A stretch of DNA of 44,392 bases from an uncultured Prevotella sp. (GCA_905236455.1 CAJOPT010000029.1:1-44392), one strand, 5' to 3'; counted from the stretch's first letter, positions 1 through 10,586 are shown. The notes: generated from the letters alone by a model not told the origin. A program made the numbers and translations.

Positions 1-431
1 CTAACAAACTCATCAAAATCTATTTTGGCAGCCATTGGCTGCCGAATTGACGGCATCAGCAGGTTGAAGTCCACAATATCAAAATCGTCCGCCATTGGCG
101 GTCGATTTTGATCTACGGGCAATTCGGCAGCCACGGCTGCCGAATTAAGGCATGCAGCCCATTCTTCATAAAAAATGCGCATATTCTTTAGATTCCTCGC
201 ACCAAAGCCCCTCAGTCCAGGCAATTCTTTCTGTAACTGTTCGCTGATGGTCTCTATGGCCCCAGTTCCCCAAAATCCTTTGCGGGAATTCTCAGACACA
301 TACTTTCCTATACCAAAATACAGTGACAGTTGCTCGCGGTTTACCGCCTTGGCAGCTCTATACTGACTTTGCAATATAGCTGTCTTTATCGCTTTGACAG
401 CACTTCTTAATTCTATGCTAACCTCGTTCAT
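1..431 (-). CDS. DUF1016 (YhcG-type) protein, N-terminal part, cut by window edge
   Basis: The reading frame starts at ATG 431 and stays open to base 1, so about 143 residues of the N-terminal half are visible and the C-terminal half lies outside. The beginning (MNEVSIELRSAVKAIKTAI) and the stretches LYFGIGKYVSENSRKGFWG and LPGLRGFGARNLKNMRIFYE are typical of the DUF1016 N-terminal helical domain. In this family a PDDEXK-like nuclease domain normally follows. DUF1016 genes often accompany type I restriction-modification genes in Bacteroidetes, and here the start lies 2 nt after the stop of the hsdR/hsdM remnant, so it was probably the next gene of that operon. Between about residues 96 and 136 the gene is interrupted in frame by three hairpin repeats. 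Whether the protein is still functional cannot be judged because its end is missing. The family call is firm; the biochemical role is inferred. Confidence 0.8.
   Translation of the reverse strand, partial: MNEVSIELRSAVKAIKTAILQSQYRAAKAVNREQLSLYFGIGKYVSENSRKGFWGTGAIETISEQLQKELPGLRGFGARNLKNMRIFYEEWAACLNSAAVAAELPVDQNRPPMADDFDIVDFNLLMPSIRQPMAAKIDFDEFV
25..146. repeat. Cluster of three short hairpin repeats inside the DUF1016 gene
   Basis: Three inverted repeats lie close together. The first is at 27-43: GGCAGCCA, one T, TGGCTGCC. The second is at 81-109: 14-base arms starting AAAATCG around a single T, with one mismatch. The third is at 121-146: a perfect 12-base arm AATTCGGCAGCC, two bases, then its complement. 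The first and third share a core, and the first and second share the centre CCATTGG. They are read in frame by the DUF1016 gene. The core shared by repeats one and three is translated in two different frames (IRQPMAA versus NSAAVAAEL), so the conserved unit is the DNA rather than the peptide. Confidence 0.8.
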
Positions 432-433
432 GT

Positions 434-2554
<2,121 letters not shown>

Positions 2555-2949
2555 ACGTAGCCCATTCTTTTGTTTGTCGGGAATCCAACTTCTTATAAGT
2601 GCAGATTATCCCAAGTTACTGCAAAGGTAGCAATTTTCTCTAGAACATTATTATAATAAAGCAGAATTTAAGAGTAAATTTAAGGGTATTTTAACCGAAT
2701 AAGACAGATTTTCGCTTATCCCAGTTCTGAAAGCAAAAGTATAAGGTGAGTTTGCACGCTTAATTGAACAATCCATATAGAATTGAAACATTTTGGGACA
2801 AAGACCAGACAGAGAACGTCATCTACCAGAAACTGCTGAATGACAAACTGAGTACCAATTTGGGCTATGTCATGATTTGTTACTTGATTTGACTTCGTCG
2901 AATAACTTCACGACTCGGCATAGCTGATGCCAGCATCGCTCTGGCCTCA
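2555..2949. other. Intergenic stretch of about 395 nt between the restriction remnant and the carbonic anhydrase gene
   Basis: No convincing gene is seen. On the minus strand there are two -7-like boxes that could have served hsdR: TACCTTTG (complement of 2622-2629) and TACTTTTG (complement of about 2733-2740). Neither has a well-placed TTG. A plus-strand open frame at 2764-2892 starts only with TTG, has no recognisable homology and may be a gene scrap. Near 2918-2940 there are weak overlapping 5-bp hairpins (GGCAT/ATGCC and GATGC/GCATC) just after the carbonic anhydrase stop. They could act as a poor terminator, but no U-tract follows. Confidence 0.4.
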
Positions 2950-3495
2950 CTATTCAGTTATTTCTTCCAAAGCCCCTGTCTCAGAGTCGATAATGAAACC
3001 TCTCACCACAATGTCTTGGGGAACAAGTGGATGGGTCTTGATAGTCTCAACGGTCTTTCTCACTGACTCGGGAGTATCCTTGAACCCCTCCAGCCAATGA
3101 TGCAAGTCGATTCCGCACTTCTGGACAGTGTCAAGCGTCTCGTCAGTCACGCCACGGGCAATCATTTCATGGTGGAAGTGATCGAAACTCATGTGACATG
3201 CTCCGCAATGGGAGTGTGCCACAACCATTATTTCCTCCACACCTAACTCATATATGGCTACTATCAAACTTCGCATGGCAGAGTCGAAAGCGGAAATCAC
3301 CAAGCCTCCTGCATTCTTGATAATCTTGGCATCACCGTTCTTCAATCCCAGGGCAGCAGGGAGAAGTTCTGTCAACCTAGTATCCATGCACGACAATACT
3401 GCCAACTTCTTGTCGGGGTACTTACTGGTCAGATATTTCTCATAGCCTTTTTGGTCTACGAATGTCTTGTTGTATGCGATAATCTGGTCTATCAT
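2950..3495 (-). CDS. Beta-class carbonic anhydrase
   Basis: This 181-residue cytoplasmic enzyme would interconvert CO2 and bicarbonate with a zinc ion. The beta-class signature is complete: SCMDTR places Cys36, Asp38 and Arg40, and HSHCGAC places His94 and Cys97, giving the Cys-His-Cys zinc site and the Asp-Arg dyad. There is no signal peptide. The length is slightly short for the class but typical of small prokaryotic members. The start follows the stop of the upstream yjbR-like gene by 4 nt, so the two are probably co-transcribed from the promoter at 3930-3959. The N-terminal half (FVDQKGYEKYLTSKYPDKK) matches the usual lead-in of Bacteroidales homologues. The family call is secure. The physiological role, such as supplying bicarbonate for carboxylations, is inferred. 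Confidence 0.93.
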   Translation of the reverse strand: MIDQIIAYNKTFVDQKGYEKYLTSKYPDKKLAVLSCMDTRLTELLPAALGLKNGDAKIIKNAGGLVISAFDSAMRSLIVAIYELGVEEIMVVAHSHCGACHMSFDHFHHEMIARGVTDETLDTVQKCGIDLHHWLEGFKDTPESVRKTVETIKTHPLVPQDIVVRGFIIDSETGALEEITE

Positions 3496-3499
3496 AACA

Positions 3500-3883
3500 T
3501 TATCTATTAAGTACGTTTATATACCTTCCTCGTATTGTTTTCGGGAGTTTTGATACAATAAGCCGATAAGACTCGTTTATCCACTCTTTCACAAGCGACT
3601 CATCCAACTGCTCATAATAAATATCACTCCAGTGTTTCTTGTTCCAATGATATGCAGGTGTTACACCAGAGAACTGTTCCCGAAGTTCCACATTTCTTTC
3701 AGGCGACAGCTTCATTGCCAACCTCGAGGCAGAGCCCTTCATATCATACTTACCACCGCCTAACCACAGGCAGACAAATATTTTACCTTCCAAACGGAAG
3801 TTGAGAATGTCTTCACCAAAAGCTTGGTCTTCGGTCACGCCTGGAAGTGACAATGTGTATTCTCTAACCTGTTCAATATTCAT
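3500..3883 (-). CDS. MmcQ/YjbR family protein
   Basis: A 127-residue protein with the YjbR/MmcQ fold signature: an N-terminal helix followed by LPGVTEDQAFGEDILNFRL, a glycine-rich strand (WLGGGKYDMKG), then HWNKKHWSDIYYEQLDESL and a basic C-terminus. Members have a CyaY-like, double-wing DNA-binding-like fold, but their cellular function is largely unknown, so none is assigned. The gene is first in a two-gene unit with the carbonic anhydrase (4 nt gap). A well-formed Bacteroidetes promoter lies at 3930-3959, about 45 nt upstream of the ATG. No transmembrane segment or signal peptide is visible. The length is normal for the family. Confidence 0.85.
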   Translation of the reverse strand: MNIEQVREYTLSLPGVTEDQAFGEDILNFRLEGKIFVCLWLGGGKYDMKGSASRLAMKLSPERNVELREQFSGVTPAYHWNKKHWSDIYYEQLDESLVKEWINESYRLIVSKLPKTIRGRYINVLNR

Positions 3884-3929
3884 ATCCTTCTATGATTTCT
3901 TGCAAATATCTCTTATGGTTACACATCTG

Positions 3930-3959
3930 CAAATATAAGAAATAATCTTGAAAAGACAA
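3930..3959 (-). promoter_or_regulatory. Bacteroidetes-type promoter of the yjbR-like/carbonic anhydrase unit
   Basis: Read on the minus strand, TTG (complement of 3957-3959) is followed after exactly 19 nt by TATATTTG (complement of 3930-3937). This matches the Bacteroidetes primary sigma consensus TTG-N19/20-TAnnTTTG. It sits about 45 nt before the ATG at 3883. Confidence 0.7.
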
Positions 3960-4072
3960 AGAGAATAATAAAAAAATAGAAGCAGTTAAGCCAATGACAA
4001 AAAAAATTATTATCTTTGCTAAAACTAATATATAGAGAGAGTTTTATTTCTTCAAATTAACAGATCACAAAT

Positions 4073-4693
4073 ATGAAAAGAATGAGTATCTTTGTTGTTG
4101 CATTTGCAGCTTTGATAAGCGCATGCAATGGTCAGAGTGAGTTGAAAAATGATAGTAATGACAAAAGCAAAGCTATGTTGGAAATGATTATGACGCGTAC
4201 AAGTATCCGCCAATACACGGATAAGCCTGTGGAGAAAGAAAAGATTGAAGCAATGCTTCGTGCTGGCATGGCTGCTCCTACTGCCGTGAATGCCCAGCCA
4301 TGGCATTTCGTGGTAGTGAGCGACAAGGCAAAGCTTGGAGAACTGGCAGAAGCCAATCCCCGTGCCGGTATGTTGAGGTCGGCAACGTTAGCCATCGTGG
4401 TCTGTGGAGACATGACGAAAGCACTGGAGGGTAAAGGTCGTCAGTTCTGGATTCAGGACTGTTCTGCCGCTACAGAGAATATATTGCTGGCAGCACACGC
4501 ACAAGGTCTGGGAGCTGTATGGACGGCACTATATCCGATGGATGAGCGTATGACTCCCGTTAGCAAGGCTCTGAAGCTGCCAGATACTCTCATTCCACTA
4601 TGCACAGTTGTCATCGGCTACCCTGCGGAGCAGCCCAAGCCGAAGGATAAGTGGAAACCAGAAAACGTTTCTTATGATGAGTACGGTAGATGA
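4073..4693 (+). CDS. Nitroreductase-family flavoprotein with a lipoprotein signal
   Basis: This 206-residue protein begins with a lipoprotein signal peptide: Lys-Arg, a hydrophobic stretch, and the lipobox ISAC with Cys18. The mature part is a classic nitroreductase fold. TRTSIRQYTDKPVEKEKI carries the Arg-Ser FMN-phosphate contact, AAPTAVNAQPWHF follows near residues 64-76, and the C-terminal VVIGYPAEQPKPKDKW is typical. Such enzymes are FMN-dependent NAD(P)H oxidoreductases acting on nitro compounds, quinones or similar substrates; the substrate here is unknown. The lipid anchor would place it outside the cytoplasmic membrane, which is odd for an NAD(P)H enzyme. A -7 box TATCTTTG at 4011-4018 lies 55 nt upstream, without a clear TTG. 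It converges with the flavodoxin-like gene at 4722. The family is certain; the location is inferred from the lipobox. Confidence 0.88.
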   Translation: MKRMSIFVVAFAALISACNGQSELKNDSNDKSKAMLEMIMTRTSIRQYTDKPVEKEKIEAMLRAGMAAPTAVNAQPWHFVVVSDKAKLGELAEANPRAGMLRSATLAIVVCGDMTKALEGKGRQFWIQDCSAATENILLAAHAQGLGAVWTALYPMDERMTPVSKALKLPDTLIPLCTVVIGYPAEQPKPKDKWKPENVSYDEYGR

Positions 4694-4721
4694 CTCTAAG
4701 GTATAACCTGACTCAAAATAT

Positions 4722-5351
4722 TTAAGAATTTCTAATGAAGTGCATAGGTTGCCACTCCTCACGCTCTGGATAAGAGGGATCACCATCAGCGTGGATCTTC
4801 TTCAACATCCAAGCCATATTGTTTGCCATCGTACGCATGGTTTGCATGCCCTCAGTATCAAGAGCGGCCTGTCCTTCCTCACGTCCATACACAATATTCC
4901 AGTACTGTGAGGTGACGATAGGCATATTCATCATTTGAAAGGGCATATTCATTGTCTGGAATGCAGCAGTGGCACCTCCACGGCGGCATACGCAGACGGC
5001 GGCAGCTGGTTTGTTCACAACTTTCTCGCCAGCGGAGAAGAACATACGCTGTATAAGCGACAGCACTGAGCCGTTAGGCTGACCGTAATACACCGGTGAG
5101 CCAACGATGAGCGCATCAGCCGTGTCAAGTTTCTCAGAAACACGATTGCAAATATCATCATCGAACACGCAACGTCCCAGTTGTTTGATCTTACACTGTC
5201 CGCAGGCGATACAGCCTCGCACAGCTTTCGTACCAATCTGTATAATCTCGGTTTCTATACCCTGTTGTTCCAAAGTCTTAGCTGCCTCACTCAGCGCAAG
5301 GAATGTGTTACCCTTTTTGTGGGCACTGCCGTTAATTAATAATACCTTCAT
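4722..5351 (-). CDS. Flavodoxin-fold NAD(P)H-dependent FMN reductase family protein
   Basis: This 209-residue protein starts with the flavodoxin-like first strand and phosphate loop (MKVLLINGSAHKKGNTF). It continues with a cysteine cluster, RGCIACGQCKIKQLGRCVFDDD, near residues 45-66, then the second FMN loop VGSPVYYGQPNGS. This pattern is that of NADPH-dependent FMN reductase/iron-sulfur-flavoprotein relatives. The three spaced cysteines (CxxC plus one) could hold a metal or cluster, but a complete 4Fe-4S motif is not evident. Two near-repeats, MNMPFQMMNMPIV, are seen in the middle. It probably works as a cytoplasmic flavin-dependent reductase with unknown substrate. A minus-strand -7-like box TAACTTTG (complement of 5434-5441) lies about 85 nt upstream, without a matching TTG. 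Confidence 0.85.
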   Translation of the reverse strand: MKVLLINGSAHKKGNTFLALSEAAKTLEQQGIETEIIQIGTKAVRGCIACGQCKIKQLGRCVFDDDICNRVSEKLDTADALIVGSPVYYGQPNGSVLSLIQRMFFSAGEKVVNKPAAAVCVCRRGGATAAFQTMNMPFQMMNMPIVTSQYWNIVYGREEGQAALDTEGMQTMRTMANNMAWMLKKIHADGDPSYPEREEWQPMHFIRNS

Positions 5352-5696
5352 AATTTGTTATCTGTATATAATGTTTATATTAAACCTAATTTTTATATGG
5401 TAAAAGCTAATAAAGTCAGATGGTAATAATATACAAAGTTAGTAAATCTGCGATACATTTAAGAACTTAGCACAATAGATTTATGAATATTTATGAAAAA
5501 ATCCTTACCGCTTAAGACGAAATGAAATGTCGGCACAGACATTATCTTTAGAACTCATGTTGACAAACCCATCTTGAACGTGTTACGAACTACAGAAAGA
5601 GAGTGTAATTAAGAATGTTTAACGCTTGCCGGTACAAGATTACTGACTTTCGCCGTTTAATTAAACAGAATATTGACATCTAAAATTATAGTGCAA
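5352..5696. other. Divergent intergenic region of about 345 nt
   Basis: It lies between the divergently transcribed flavoprotein gene (minus) and the lipoprotein gene (plus). The only suggestive element is TAACTTTG on the minus strand (complement of 5434-5441). For the plus-strand gene no TTG/TAnnTTTG pair is found. No RNA gene or repeat is recognised. Confidence 0.35.
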
Positions 5697-6260
5697 ATGA
5701 AAACAATGAAGATTTGGATACACGTCTTTGCCATGCTTGCAGCCTTCTCCCTCACATCTTGTAGCAGCAATCCAGAATGGGCAGACCCAGAGGCTCATGA
5801 GAAGACGGAGCTACTGCGGGAGCAATTCTCGAAATATATCGTTGACACGTGGCATATCGAGTCCATCAAGGACAAAGGACGCTACTACGAGTGCCTGACG
5901 TTTAATGAAGACGGCACGCTGAAAGGTATGCGCAAATGGCAAAGCAGGGAACTTGTCACCATCGAAGGCAAAAAACAGTACACCGACTGGCAGGATGTGG
6001 ACGGTGAGAATGGCACATTCACAGGTACGTGGAAACTGTTATGGTATCGAGAGGCTGAAGGTGCTCCTGGCGCAAACAGGCTTATGCTTACTGCAGACTT
6101 TGACGAAGAGCGCAACTGGGTTTCTCCAGTGGCTTACGGTCTGAATGCGCGATTTATCAATGTAGATAAAACGACGCTCAGTATAGGAGGCGGCATCGTG
6201 CACAATGGTGACGACGGCTCAACTATCTACACTCGTGGCGAAGCCGAGCCGAGTTTCTGA
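5697..6260 (+). CDS. Lipoprotein, lipocalin-like, function unknown
   Basis: The start is taken at ATG 5697, giving 187 residues; the open frame could be extended upstream only through a TTG. The N-terminus MKTMKIWIHVFAMLAAF followed by SLTSCSS is a lipoprotein signal with the modified Cys near residue 23. The mature part has the alternating pattern of a small beta-barrel or lipocalin-like domain: YIVDTWHIESIKDKGRYYE, CLTFNEDGTLKG, GTFTGTWKLLWY, then NRLMLTADFDEE. This is common in Bacteroidetes lipoproteins that sense or bind ligands, but no catalytic residues can be named. It ends 18 nt from the convergent PBP1A gene. The lipoprotein call is good; the fold is an inference from the pattern. 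Confidence 0.65.
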   Translation: MKTMKIWIHVFAMLAAFSLTSCSSNPEWADPEAHEKTELLREQFSKYIVDTWHIESIKDKGRYYECLTFNEDGTLKGMRKWQSRELVTIEGKKQYTDWQDVDGENGTFTGTWKLLWYREAEGAPGANRLMLTADFDEERNWVSPVAYGLNARFINVDKTTLSIGGGIVHNGDDGSTIYTRGEAEPSF

Positions 6261-6278
6261 TAATTAGAATATATCGGA

Positions 6279-8582
6279 TTACTCAAAGATATCCTCTATA
6301 CCATCAAAATCGCCTGCGTCATTGACGTCACAAGGATCAAATTTTTCAGGTACATCGAACTTTGCATCAGAATGGTAACCTAACGATTTATCAGCATATA
6401 CCAGTTTCATATAATAGCCCCATATAGGCAATGCCATTGTAGCACCTTGACCTATACTTGTAGCATCGAAGTGTATGTCACGGTCCTCACCACCGACCCA
6501 GCATCCATTCACCAATTCAGGTGTAAATCCCATGAACCATCCGTCAGAGTTGTTATTGGTTGTACCAGTCTTACCACCTATTTGTCCACTGAACCCGAAG
6601 CTTCTTCTCAGGCGGCTACCAGTACCATAGTCAACTACCGCCCTAAGCATTTCAAGCATCCTATATGAGTTATCCTCGCTAATCACCTCATTCATACGTG
6701 GAGTGAACTGTGCGATAACATTGCCGTGGCTATCTTCAATTTTCGTTACAAATCTTGGTGCACATCTTACTCCCTTGTTTGCAAAAGCAGTGTATGCACT
6801 TACCATCTCACCTACAGAAACCTCACAAGGTCCAAGGCACAATACTGGCGATGTATTCTTGTCTATGTCTGGATTATGCAGACCGAAATCGTGCAATATA
6901 TTTACGAACTGTGACGGTCCAAGCTGAGTGATAAGATATGCAGATATCCAGTTATTAGAAGTCTGCAGTCCCCATTTTAGCGGCACTTGCTGACCATATC
7001 GTGCCCTGCTGCCATTACGTGGTGTCCACCCGCCATAGGTTCTCTGTACATTCGGTGCAGTTGAGCAAGGAGTCATTCCGTTTTGCATAGCTAACGAGTA
7101 GAGATACGGCTTGATTGTTGATCCTACCTGTCGTCGTCCAAGCATGACCATATCATACTTAAAATGCTCGAAATCTACCCCTCCCACATACGCTTTTACG
7201 TCACCGGTCTTTGCATCCATACTCATGAATGCAGATCTGAGGAATGACTTATAATATAAAATCGAATCTATAGGCGTCATTGTCATAGTTTTTTCCCCAC
7301 TATAACTAAAGACTGTCATCTCTCTCGGTGTACGGAACGCCTTTCTTATCTCGTCGGGCGATGCCCCAGCCTCTTTCATTCTACGATAGCGCTCACTTTG
7401 GCGTATTGAGCGGTTGAGAATGGATTTAATCGTCTTTTTTGACACTCCAGAAGAGAACGGCGCATACTTCTTGTATGTATTGGTACGGTTGAATAGAGGC
7501 TGTAAATATCCTGCCACATGTTTCTTAACAGCCTGTTCAGCATATTGTTGCATTCTGGTGTCAACTGTAGTAAAAATTCTAAGTCCGTCAGTATATATAT
7601 TATAATGCTCACCATTGCGCTTAGTATTCTTATTACACCATCCATAAAGCGGATCTTCCGCCCATGCCACGGAATCAAGTGTGAATTGACGGTTATTCCA
7701 TGAAGGATATTTGTCACGCTCAGGTTTCTGTGCCATCATATACTTACGTAGGAACTCGCGGAAATAATCACCCGAGCCATCTACAGGCTTTGTCTCATTG
7801 AGTGATACACCAAGCGGCTCACTTGCATATTTATCATATTCACCATTTGTAAGATACCCACACTTCACCATCTGCTGCATTACGACGTTGCGTCGGCTTT
7901 TGCACCTATCCGGATATTTCGTAGGATTGAACAGAGAAGGATTTTTGCATAAGCCTATAAGAGTAGCAGCCTGTGGCACTGTAAGGTTCCTGGGTTCCTT
8001 TCCAAAATAAAGATTTGCAGCACGCTTGATTCCCACTGCATTATGAAGGAAATCAAAATAGTTAAGGTACATGGCGACAATTTCCTCTTTTGTGAAGTGT
8101 CGCTCAAGCTTTATTGAGATGACCCATTCAATAGGTTTCTGCAACAGACGCTCCATCGTATTATGAGCTTTCTCTGAATAGAGCTGTTTTGCGAGCTGCT
8201 GTGTGATGGTTGAGCCACCTCCCGCACTCTCCTGCCCCATAAATCCACGTTTAACGATGGCACGTCCCAATGCGATAAAATCAATCCCGGAATGTTCATA
8301 ATAGCGTTCGTCTTCCGTAGCCACGAGTGCATGTACGACATGCGGTGACAGATTATTGTAGTCAACCGCAACCCTGTTTGCTTTGTTAAGGTTCCACGTT
8401 CCGATCAGCTTACCGTCACCAGAATATACCTGTGAGGCATATTTGTCTATCGGGTTCTGCAAAGCCTCCATATCTGGCATATATCCGACCCATCCATTCC
8501 AAACGCCGATAAAGAATAGGGCGATACCGCCAACAATAACTATCAATGCTCCCCAAAGGAAATGTACAAACGCTCTTCTCAT
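6279..8582 (-). CDS. Penicillin-binding protein 1A (bifunctional transglycosylase/transpeptidase)
   Basis: This enzyme polymerises glycan strands from lipid II and cross-links the peptides, anchored in the inner membrane. The start is set at ATG 8582 (767 residues), because a complete promoter at 8605-8634 lies inside the longer open frame that begins at 8657. One N-terminal membrane segment (about residues 8-28) precedes the GT51 domain, which has TEDERYYEHSGID (catalytic Glu near 90) and GGGSTITQQLAKQ (about 122-134). The transpeptidase domain has all three motifs: STIK with Ser488 and Lys491, SNN at 542-544, and KTG at 671-673 (GGKTGTTNN). The C-terminus is acidic (DVNDAGDFDGIEDIFE). The length matches class A PBPs of Bacteroidales. 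Symbols ponA or mrcA are both in use, so none is chosen. Confidence 0.95.
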   Translation of the reverse strand: MRRAFVHFLWGALIVIVGGIALFFIGVWNGWVGYMPDMEALQNPIDKYASQVYSGDGKLIGTWNLNKANRVAVDYNNLSPHVVHALVATEDERYYEHSGIDFIALGRAIVKRGFMGQESAGGGSTITQQLAKQLYSEKAHNTMERLLQKPIEWVISIKLERHFTKEEIVAMYLNYFDFLHNAVGIKRAANLYFGKEPRNLTVPQAATLIGLCKNPSLFNPTKYPDRCKSRRNVVMQQMVKCGYLTNGEYDKYASEPLGVSLNETKPVDGSGDYFREFLRKYMMAQKPERDKYPSWNNRQFTLDSVAWAEDPLYGWCNKNTKRNGEHYNIYTDGLRIFTTVDTRMQQYAEQAVKKHVAGYLQPLFNRTNTYKKYAPFSSGVSKKTIKSILNRSIRQSERYRRMKEAGASPDEIRKAFRTPREMTVFSYSGEKTMTMTPIDSILYYKSFLRSAFMSMDAKTGDVKAYVGGVDFEHFKYDMVMLGRRQVGSTIKPYLYSLAMQNGMTPCSTAPNVQRTYGGWTPRNGSRARYGQQVPLKWGLQTSNNWISAYLITQLGPSQFVNILHDFGLHNPDIDKNTSPVLCLGPCEVSVGEMVSAYTAFANKGVRCAPRFVTKIEDSHGNVIAQFTPRMNEVISEDNSYRMLEMLRAVVDYGTGSRLRRSFGFSGQIGGKTGTTNNNSDGWFMGFTPELVNGCWVGGEDRDIHFDATSIGQGATMALPIWGYYMKLVYADKSLGYHSDAKFDVPEKFDPCDVNDAGDFDGIEDIFE

Positions 8583-8604
8583 ACTTTTTCGATGTAAATC
8601 CCTG

Positions 8605-8634
8605 CAAAGATAATGCAAAATAAATACAAAGCAA
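8605..8634 (-). promoter_or_regulatory. Promoter of the PBP1A gene
   Basis: On the minus strand TTG (complement of 8632-8634) is followed after 19 nt by TATCTTTG (complement of 8605-8612). The expected transcript start falls about 15 nt before ATG 8582. This argues against the longer start at 8657 and gives a very short leader. Confidence 0.8.
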
Positions 8635-8727
8635 AATAAAAACTTGTTTTTTTCCATGCCAATGCTATGATATTTTAAATTTTATGTGTAACTTCGCAGT
8701 CGAAAACTTCTATTATCATACTTCAAT

Positions 8728-9672
8728 ATGAAAAAACATAATTTTGTAAACATCGAAGGACTATCGCGCGAGAAAATCCTGTATTTGATTGAAATGGCGC
8801 AAGAATTCGAGAAACACCCAAACAGAGAGCTGCTAAAAGGAAAGGTAGTAGCGACTCTTTTTTTTGAGCCCTCTACACGTACCCGCCTGAGTTTCGAGAC
8901 AGCTGCAAACAGACTTGGTGCGAGAGTCATCGGATTTGCCGACCCAAAAGTTACCAGTGGAACAAAAGGTGAGACATTGAAAGATACTATTCTCATGGTC
9001 AGCAACTATGCCGACGTAATTGCCATGCGACATTACATTGAAGGTGCTGCTCAATATGCCAGCGAGATAGCACCGATACCAATCATCAATGCTGGTGATG
9101 GAGCACACCAACACCCATCCCAGTGTATGCTTGACCTCTATTCAATATACAAGACACAAGGCACGCTGGAAAACTTAAATATTTACCTTGTAGGCGACTT
9201 GAAATATGGCAGGACGGTACATTCGCTTATTATGGCAATGCGCCACTTTAATCCGACCTTCCACTTTGTAGCGCCCAAAGAGCTCGCCATGCCAAAAGAA
9301 TATAAGCTTTTCTGCGATGAGCACGACATTAAATACCAAGAGCATACGGCTTTCAACGACAAAGTTATCTCTGACGCTGACATTATTTACATGACTCGAG
9401 TCCAGAAAGAGCGTTTTTCAGATCTCATGGAATATGAACACGTCAAGAATGTTTACATTCTCCGCAATGACATGCTGGGAAACGTAAAAGAAAACATGAA
9501 AATACTCCACCCGCTGCCAAGGGTAAATGAAATAGCATATGATGTAGATGACAACCCACACGCTTATTACATACAACAAGCTCAAAATGGACTTTACGCA
9601 CGCGAGGCATTATTCTGTTATTGCCTTGGTATCACTCTTGATGAAGTCAAAAACGACAAAACCATAATCTGA
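8728..9672 (+). CDS. pyrB: Aspartate carbamoyltransferase, catalytic subunit
   Basis: It catalyses carbamoyl phosphate plus aspartate to carbamoyl aspartate, the committed step of pyrimidine synthesis. The 314-residue length is normal. The carbamoyl phosphate loop [12 protein letters not shown] (residues 47-58) is complete, followed by [12 protein letters not shown], the motif [26 protein letters not shown], and HPLPRVNEI near the C-terminus. pyrI follows 62 nt later, so the enzyme is probably a class B ATCase dodecamer of catalytic trimers and regulatory dimers. Upstream there is only a weak -7-like TAACTTCG near 8691-8698. There is no visible leader peptide of the enterobacterial attenuation type. 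Confidence 0.97.
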   Translation: MKKHNFVNIEGLSREKILYLIEMAQEFEKHPNRELLKGKVVATLFFEPSTRTRLSFETAANRLGARVIGFADPKVTSGTKGETLKDTILMVSNYADVIAMRHYIEGAAQYASEIAPIPIINAGDGAHQHPSQCMLDLYSIYKTQGTLENLNIYLVGDLKYGRTVHSLIMAMRHFNPTFHFVAPKELAMPKEYKLFCDEHDIKYQEHTAFNDKVISDADIIYMTRVQKERFSDLMEYEHVKNVYILRNDMLGNVKENMKILHPLPRVNEIAYDVDDNPHAYYIQQAQNGLYAREALFCYCLGITLDEVKNDKTII

Positions 9673-9734
9673 TATTCCCACCAAACAAGCCCTTGAAAAC
9701 CGGGATACAAAAAATCTTTAAATAAAAGAAAGCC

Positions 9735-10190
9735 ATGCAAAAAAAAGAGATGCTTGTAGCTGCCATAGAAAATGGCACCGTAATCGACCACATACCAGCT
9801 GACAGAACATTTCAAGTCGTAAACCTGCTGGGACTCAAAGATGCCAAGACACCAGTCACTATAGGATATAATTATCCTTCGGAGAAAGTGAAGAGTAAAG
9901 GCATCATTAAAGTAAGCGACAAGTTTTTTACTGACTCAGAAATATCACGCTTGTCTGTTGTCGCACCAAAAGTCGTACTTAACATCATTAGAGGATATGA
10001 GGTGGTAGAAAAGAAAACCGTCGACACACCCGACAAGCTATGCGGCATTGTGAGATGTAACAACCCAGTTTGTATTACTAACAATGAACCCATGCAAACT
10101 ATTTTCCATGTGATTGACAAAGAACGAGGCATCTGCAAATGTCATTACTGCGACAAGGAACAAGACATCAATAAGGTTGAGCTGATTTAA
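9735..10190 (+). CDS. pyrI: Aspartate carbamoyltransferase, regulatory subunit
   Basis: This 151-residue allosteric subunit binds nucleotides in its N-terminal domain ([38 protein letters not shown]) and contacts the catalytic chain through a C-terminal zinc domain. The four zinc cysteines are present: Cys108 and Cys113 in CNNPVC, and Cys136 and Cys139 in CHYC. The spacing equals that of the Escherichia coli protein. It follows pyrB in the same direction and is almost certainly co-transcribed. CTP/ATP control is known for the family and inferred here. Confidence 0.96.
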   Translation: MQKKEMLVAAIENGTVIDHIPADRTFQVVNLLGLKDAKTPVTIGYNYPSEKVKSKGIIKVSDKFFTDSEISRLSVVAPKVVLNIIRGYEVVEKKTVDTPDKLCGIVRCNNPVCITNNEPMQTIFHVIDKERGICKCHYCDKEQDINKVELI

Positions 10191-10226
10191 TCTAAACCGC
10201 TCTTTCACAAGTAAATACCATAAACG

Positions 10227-10586
10227 ATGAAGAAGCTGATTTCCATAGTAATTATTTTACTTATAGCTGTGTTGATGACCCAAACAGTACCAGATAAGAA
10301 AGCCCATAAGGAAGCCATGATGAAAGCTATCAAGGAATATGTTGACGAAGAAGCCACCAACAGAGGATTCGGTAACAATGTCATAACGTCAATAGGAAAA
10401 AGCCTTGTAAACACATCAATACAACTTGCCTTAGGAAGCAAACTAAAAGTACATAACTACTACCTTTTTAACACCACATCCATACGGATGAAAGGCAAAG
10501 ACCAGATTCTTTCACTTGGGATTTTTGGTCAAGTCATTACTTTTGATAAAGATATGCTTCGTGAAAGGCTTGAGTCTGCTGATTAG
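10227..10586 (+). CDS. DUF4359 family small membrane-anchored or secreted protein
   Basis: A 119-residue protein with an N-terminal hydrophobic segment (MKKLISIVIILLIAVLMTQT) that is either a membrane anchor or an uncleaved signal. A short helical, charged region follows (KKAHKEAMMKAIKEYVDEEA). The C-terminal half has the pattern NYYLFNTTSIRMKGKDQILS plus LGIFGQVITFD, which is typical of DUF4359. Function is unknown for the family. It lies 36 nt after pyrI on the same strand and may simply read through from that operon. It ends 40 nt from the convergent pantothenate kinase gene. Confidence 0.7.
   Translation: MKKLISIVIILLIAVLMTQTVPDKKAHKEAMMKAIKEYVDEEATNRGFGNNVITSIGKSLVNTSIQLALGSKLKVHNYYLFNTTSIRMKGKDQILSLGIFGQVITFDKDMLRERLESAD

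Noticed and set aside
25..146. A CRISPR array from the closely spaced palindromes
   Set aside because: The units differ in sequence and spacing, lie in coding sequence and have no uniform spacers or cas genes nearby.
2764..2892. A plus-strand open frame of 42 codons between the restriction remnant and the carbonic anhydrase gene
   Set aside because: It has only a TTG start, no leader features and no recognisable family; it may be a scrap of an old gene but cannot be supported as a gene.
5434..5441. A complete promoter for the flavodoxin-like gene
   Set aside because: Only the TAACTTTG box is present; no TTG lies 18-21 nt upstream, so it is noted as suggestive only.
8583..8657. An earlier start (8657) for the PBP1A gene
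   Set aside because: A complete promoter at 8605-8634 lies within that extension, so the longer start could not be transcribed from it; the start at 8582 also gives a normal N-terminus.
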